Made by a program: the position numbers and the translations under genes. A DNA stretch of 64,000 nucleotides from positions 5,253,340 through 5,317,339 of the forward strand of contig NC_031496.1 of the NCBI RefSeq assembly GCF_000237925.1. The letters are read 5' to 3'. The notes beneath the pieces are model-generated. The model ran no database searches. It was not told the DNA's origin and saw only the letters and a program-made list of their open reading frames with translations. Of the stretch, positions 60,401 to 64,000 are shown piece by piece (the first letter of the stretch is position 1; the number at the start of each line of letters is the position of its first letter). This DNA comes from Schistosoma mansoni (taxonomy: Eukaryota > Platyhelminthes > Trematoda > Strigeidida > Schistosomatidae).

Positions 60401-61424
60401 CGCGACCTGAGTTATATGAATTCATGCAGCGATTTAGAAATAAGTATTGACTTAGTAAGTAGTCAAAGGTATTTCTTCACAGTCTTCTGCTTGTTTTGTC
60501 AAATAACAAGAGTGTCGCTTTTGAATTGTAGTCAATAACTTTTCCCCTGTACTTCTGACATATTTGTCTTCTGATAAAACATTTCCAGACATTTGTTTTA
60601 GAGCCATACTTATTTGTCTAAAACTCTTCTTTACAGTAATTTTGAGTACTCAGTTGAGAAGTAGATCCAAAAGTAACTCACTTTGCATACAAGTACTAGA
60701 AGTCATTTGGAATATAGTATTTAGGATGACATTTACGTTAGATGAAGAATCACCCATTGTGATTAGTTTAAAGAATATTTCAGCAGCTAACGTATTCAAA
60801 TACGACAGAATAGATCTATATCTTCTGATATTGGCTGCACAAATTTCTACTACTTGGGTAAGTGATGTTGACGGTAATCTAACAGGCAACATCAAATGGA
60901 GTGTAACCATTCACATCATTACACCATAAGGTCACCACTGTTACAGATTGAAAATAACTTTCCGAACCGACAAAATCTTGAATGAGAACACTGATTAACA
61001 AGTGATATACAGAAATGCAATCAAGTTTTATCTATAAGAATGTTTTCAGTTAGATTTCCCACAAATTTCCGTGATCCAGATCTGGGTGCAATCGATCAGA
61101 AAAAAGATATTGGTCGCAGTCAATGTAAACAAATTTTCAATGGCCGTTTTAATGTTGGAGGGTGAGAAACTGCCCCAAAAACATCTGAAGACCTGAGAAA
61201 GTAGTATTATATACATATGTGCAATCATTCGGCATTATCTGCACGAGAACAACGCTTTTTCAATGCTGAAGTAGTGGGTTTGAAGAAATTTAATCAATGA
61301 ATCGGAAAAAAATTTCCTCATGTTGCTAGACATTATTATAGAGAGCCATGATTAGGAACATCTAAAAACACGTATAATTACTGGGCATAAGATTAAAATG
61401 TGATATTCCGAAATGTTAGGAATT
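57481..61424. other. no confirmed gene; possible LINE remains at the left
   Basis: The minus strand from 57.5 to 59.0 kb has peptide-like pieces (for example STMMEEFVYMGREQSN near 58290, and HKPYEAIKGRPQKKNAPT near 58530) that may belong to the LINE ending at 57371. The region 59.0-61.4 kb holds nothing I can identify. Overlapping frames at 60564-60929 (plus) and 60650-60910 (minus) lack support. Confidence 0.35.
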
Positions 61425-62052
61425 TGATTGCCAACTGGTTTATGTGCATTGCTAGGATTGAGCATCATTTCATAGTAAGACAGTGTAATCAGAATACTCG
61501 AGATTAAAAGATCTTTCTCCAGTAAACAGATCCACGCAAGCAGTACCTCCTCCATAAGGGCAGTTTCCAGAATATCATCGATGGGAAAGTTAAAGAGAAA
61601 TGGTGAGATCGTATAACCTCACCTAACCCCATTGCTTGAGTGGAACAATGAGGAGAAGTAGTTATATGCTCTCATTCCATCTAAGGTGTTTGTATATGAA
61701 AACTTCAGGATGTTAATAAACTCGGGTACACCTATCTCCAGTAGACAATACCAGAGCACAGTACTATCTAGCAATTCGAAGACGGCTCTGATATTCAGGG
61801 AAAGGACAATTGTTGGCCAGTAATAAACATTGGGTTGTTCTAAATTCTGTCGGAGGTTGAAGATATGATCAATACATCCTCAGCAAGAATGGAAAACAGC
61901 CTGTTCTTCGCGAGTTAATCTTCAATGGATTTTGAAAGGTTTGCGAGATATGATGGAAGCCAGAAATTTGGATGCATCCGGAAATAGATATATCCCTCGT
62001 TATTTGCTGCATAGGTGACGCAAGTGTTTTTTTAACGTAGGGGTTGCAGAAT
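61425..62052 (-). repeat. arm B of distant inverted repeat (~628 bp)
   Basis: Reverse complement partner of 43037-43665. The similarity stops on the left at GATTGCCAACTGGTTTATG and on the right at GGGTTGCAGAAT. Confidence 0.9.
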
Positions 62053-62240
62053 CCTCATTCCTGAATGTTGGAACAGTCTCTATCTCCCAATCGTTTGCAA
62101 ACAACTCAGTCAATTTCCTAAACAGAAGTTCGCCACCATCCTTAAAAAGACCTAGTGATAAGTAATCTGGGAATGGTGAATTATATCGCCTGAATGATTG
62201 AAGGTTCTTTAGGAGTTGCACGTCAACAAGAGGATCAGTT
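61425..62240 (-). mobile_element. decayed RTE-like LINE, 5' part and core
   Basis: The minus strand starts near 62215 with RT N-terminal sequence (LFKDGGELLFRKLTELFAND then WEIETVPT) and continues without a break into the 628-bp core shared with 43037-43665, ending at 61425. It lacks the 3' half that the 43-kb copy has. The two pieces are complementary parts of one LINE body. Many stops and frame changes. Confidence 0.75.
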
Positions 62241-64000
62241 ACTTTCGGCTGTTAAAAAAAAGACAGATCGATCGATGTCGTCAACGCAACAGAATGGAGC
62301 AACTTTTCGTCGAAAAAATATGCATATCACTCAATAAATCGACTAATGTTATTGATTGGGGTCAAATCAACTTTGCAGACGGTTTCGTTCATTACAGAAT
62401 TCTCGCTACTGGTTGCTTGGATGATTTGAAAATGCCAACGTTAGCCAACAGATGCAGCCTCTGCTTTAAAATTGTTGACGCGCTCCAACAAACAGGCTTC
62501 TCGGTCCTTACACAGGCATTACATAATAATTCTTCGCCGTGAGTGAAAGTATGTCAGCGTGCCTCATGCTGCGAAGTGTATGAAAAAACTAGAGCCCATG
62601 TTCAGAACGTTTTAGAAAGCTACAAGTGATTTCAATATTCATTTTCATGGCACTCTGAAGATCCAGCTATTTCTCAACTACACCTTACAGTGAACCAACA
62701 CCCAGACCTGAGCATAGCTTATCTTAATATTTGTTTGCAACACAAGCTGTGACCAATTTGGTCGCATCACTTCGCTTAGAGTGATGTGTTTTCCTGTCAC
62801 CGAGACGCAAAATAAGCTTAATGAGAACCAAACCACGATCAGAGTTCAGGCAAGTATTTCTAGAGGACAGGTAATCATGCACATAACCACAGCAACGTTA
62901 GCTGATGGCAAAGTGATAATTTTGAGTTCAGGCTCGAGTTGCAGAAAATGGTTCCAGTTGGCACACTGGTGGCGACTGCACCGATAGTCGATCTTAGCCA
63001 GAAACAGGTTGTAGTATGCGCAAAGCTGCAGGAGACGATAGTCGTCATTTCATCAAGGGGTCCTCATTGTCCATCGGGACAACTCTCTTTTGTGCCTAAG
63101 ACACCAACATTAACAATGAAACCACTGCTTGGCATACAGTAATTGTCGAGCTTATTTTTTTGGATCATTTAACTTGTGGTTGCATTTGGGGTATAATCTG
63201 TCTTGGTAGACAAGTATATGACATTAGGACATCGCTTCTCACACCACATGTTTTTGTGCCTTTGTAGCTTATCCTCATAGTGAGATAATTAACTCATCCT
63301 ACAAACTCTATTAAAAATGCATCTGATCGAGTCGAAGCATACATCAAGCATATGTTTTCAACAACAGCAGTTCTTGAAGTGTCTCATCTCTATACGGTTA
63401 GCTTATGAGGACTAAAAGTAGTACACAGATAAAACCAGTGAACATCAAACTGAGCGATGACAATATTTCAACAGAATTTATCTAGATTTAGTTCTGTAAC
63501 CAACGTTAAACATACCAGAAACGGCATAGTTAGCGTTCGCAGTGTTAACCGTTTATAGCAGTGAAAGCTCGAAAATATACTGCCGCAAACTCACCAATAT
63601 TCACTCGTGAAAATTCATGGATAATCAAACCTATTCGATGAGAACAACATCAATTTGTAAACGCTGTATTAACAGCGATTAAATCCAATTAACATCTAAA
63701 AATACTTAATATATCTATTAACAAAAACAGTAGGCTAGACGGGTTAGAATTCATCGTCTTCTATTGAAGAAGTAGAGGCGACTTGATTACAGTTTTCAAA
63801 TTACTTAGTGATAAATTCGTACCTGATATGCCCTCATTATTCTTATCCTCCCAAACAGAGAACTTACGAGGACACTCCAAAAATGTTCACAAGCCCAGAA
63901 CAAATTACTTGCCAGCCGACCATCGACTTTATCATCGAACCATCACTGAGTGAAATTCATTACCTTAGCACGTAGTCGAGGCTCCATCCCTTGACTCCTT
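62241..64000. other. no gene recognised
   Basis: More balanced composition. The plus-strand frames 62216-62542, 62781-62987 and 62939-63142 read like protein in places (for example LQETIVVISSRGPHCPSGQL), but no family or splice pattern emerges. They could be shadows of older LINE sequence continuing from 62240. Confidence 0.35.

Noticed and set aside
60564-60929. 121-codon plus-strand frame, with a minus-strand frame overlapping it
   Set aside because: No recognisable domain, overlapping open frames on both strands, and no splice or repeat support.
62781-63142. Two overlapping plus-strand frames with protein-like stretches
   Set aside because: No family recognised; probably chance in a GC-richer stretch next to LINE remains.
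1-64000. CRISPR arrays, bacterial operons, riboswitches
   Set aside because: The window is eukaryotic; the repeats seen are microsatellites and transposable elements, without the regular spacer pattern of a CRISPR array.

Overview
The window looks like trematode, almost certainly Schistosoma, nuclear DNA. It is AT-rich and intron-rich. It carries repeat families typical of schistosomes: Perere-3/SR2-type RTE LINEs, CR1-like LINEs, a CsRn1/Boudicca-type Gypsy element with a tRNA-Trp-type primer site, Penelope-like elements, a Merlin transposon, and Smα-type tRNA-derived SINEs with hammerhead ribozyme cores. No database search was possible; family names rest on motifs and on comparisons within the window.

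Two host genes are well supported, both on the minus strand. The first is a divergent Cys-loop (nicotinic-receptor-like) channel subunit at about 16.2-30.8 kb. Four exons fit together in phase (29566-29717, 27451-27495, 19186-19852, 16249-16676), and there is one tentative signal-peptide exon (30764-30812). Its 7.6 kb intron holds a Penelope-like fragment and a complete Perere-3-type LINE, which itself carries a solo LTR. The second is a complete, very compact ribosomal protein L21 gene (51538-52091, 160 aa, introns of 36 and 35 bp). One further candidate exon (34153-34440) is unassigned.

Layout: 0.65-3.4 kb decayed CR1-like LINE (minus); 4.4-5.35 kb partial LTR-element copy containing an assembly gap; 6.95-12.27 kb young, nearly whole LTR element with 4-bp target duplication; 13.9-15.9 kb LINE and SINE-like pieces; 16.2-30.8 kb receptor gene; 31.4-32.6 kb Penelope-like fragment split by an inverted pair of hammerhead SINEs; 37.0-39.2 kb LINE scraps and an internally deleted Merlin; 41-43 kb three SINEs; 43.0-44.3 kb decayed RTE-like LINE; 46.3-49.5 kb one LINE inserted head-on into another; 51.5-52.1 kb RPL21; 52.6-54.2 kb decayed CR1-like LINE; 61.4-62.2 kb decayed RTE-like LINE.

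The most notable large-scale signal is that a ~629-bp stretch of decayed LINE at 43037-43665 recurs almost unchanged, inverted, at 61425-62052. The left copy continues into the LINE's 3' half and the right copy into its 5' part. This is what a staggered-break inversion of about 18 kb, carrying the RPL21 gene, would leave. Other notable signals are the inverted hammerhead-SINE dimer inserted as one unit, the Penelope fragment capped by an inverted copy of its own 3' end, and a ~520-bp retroposon sharing the 3' tail of an RTE-like LINE. I saw no operon-like or defence-type system; the interest here is receptor divergence and genome dynamics.
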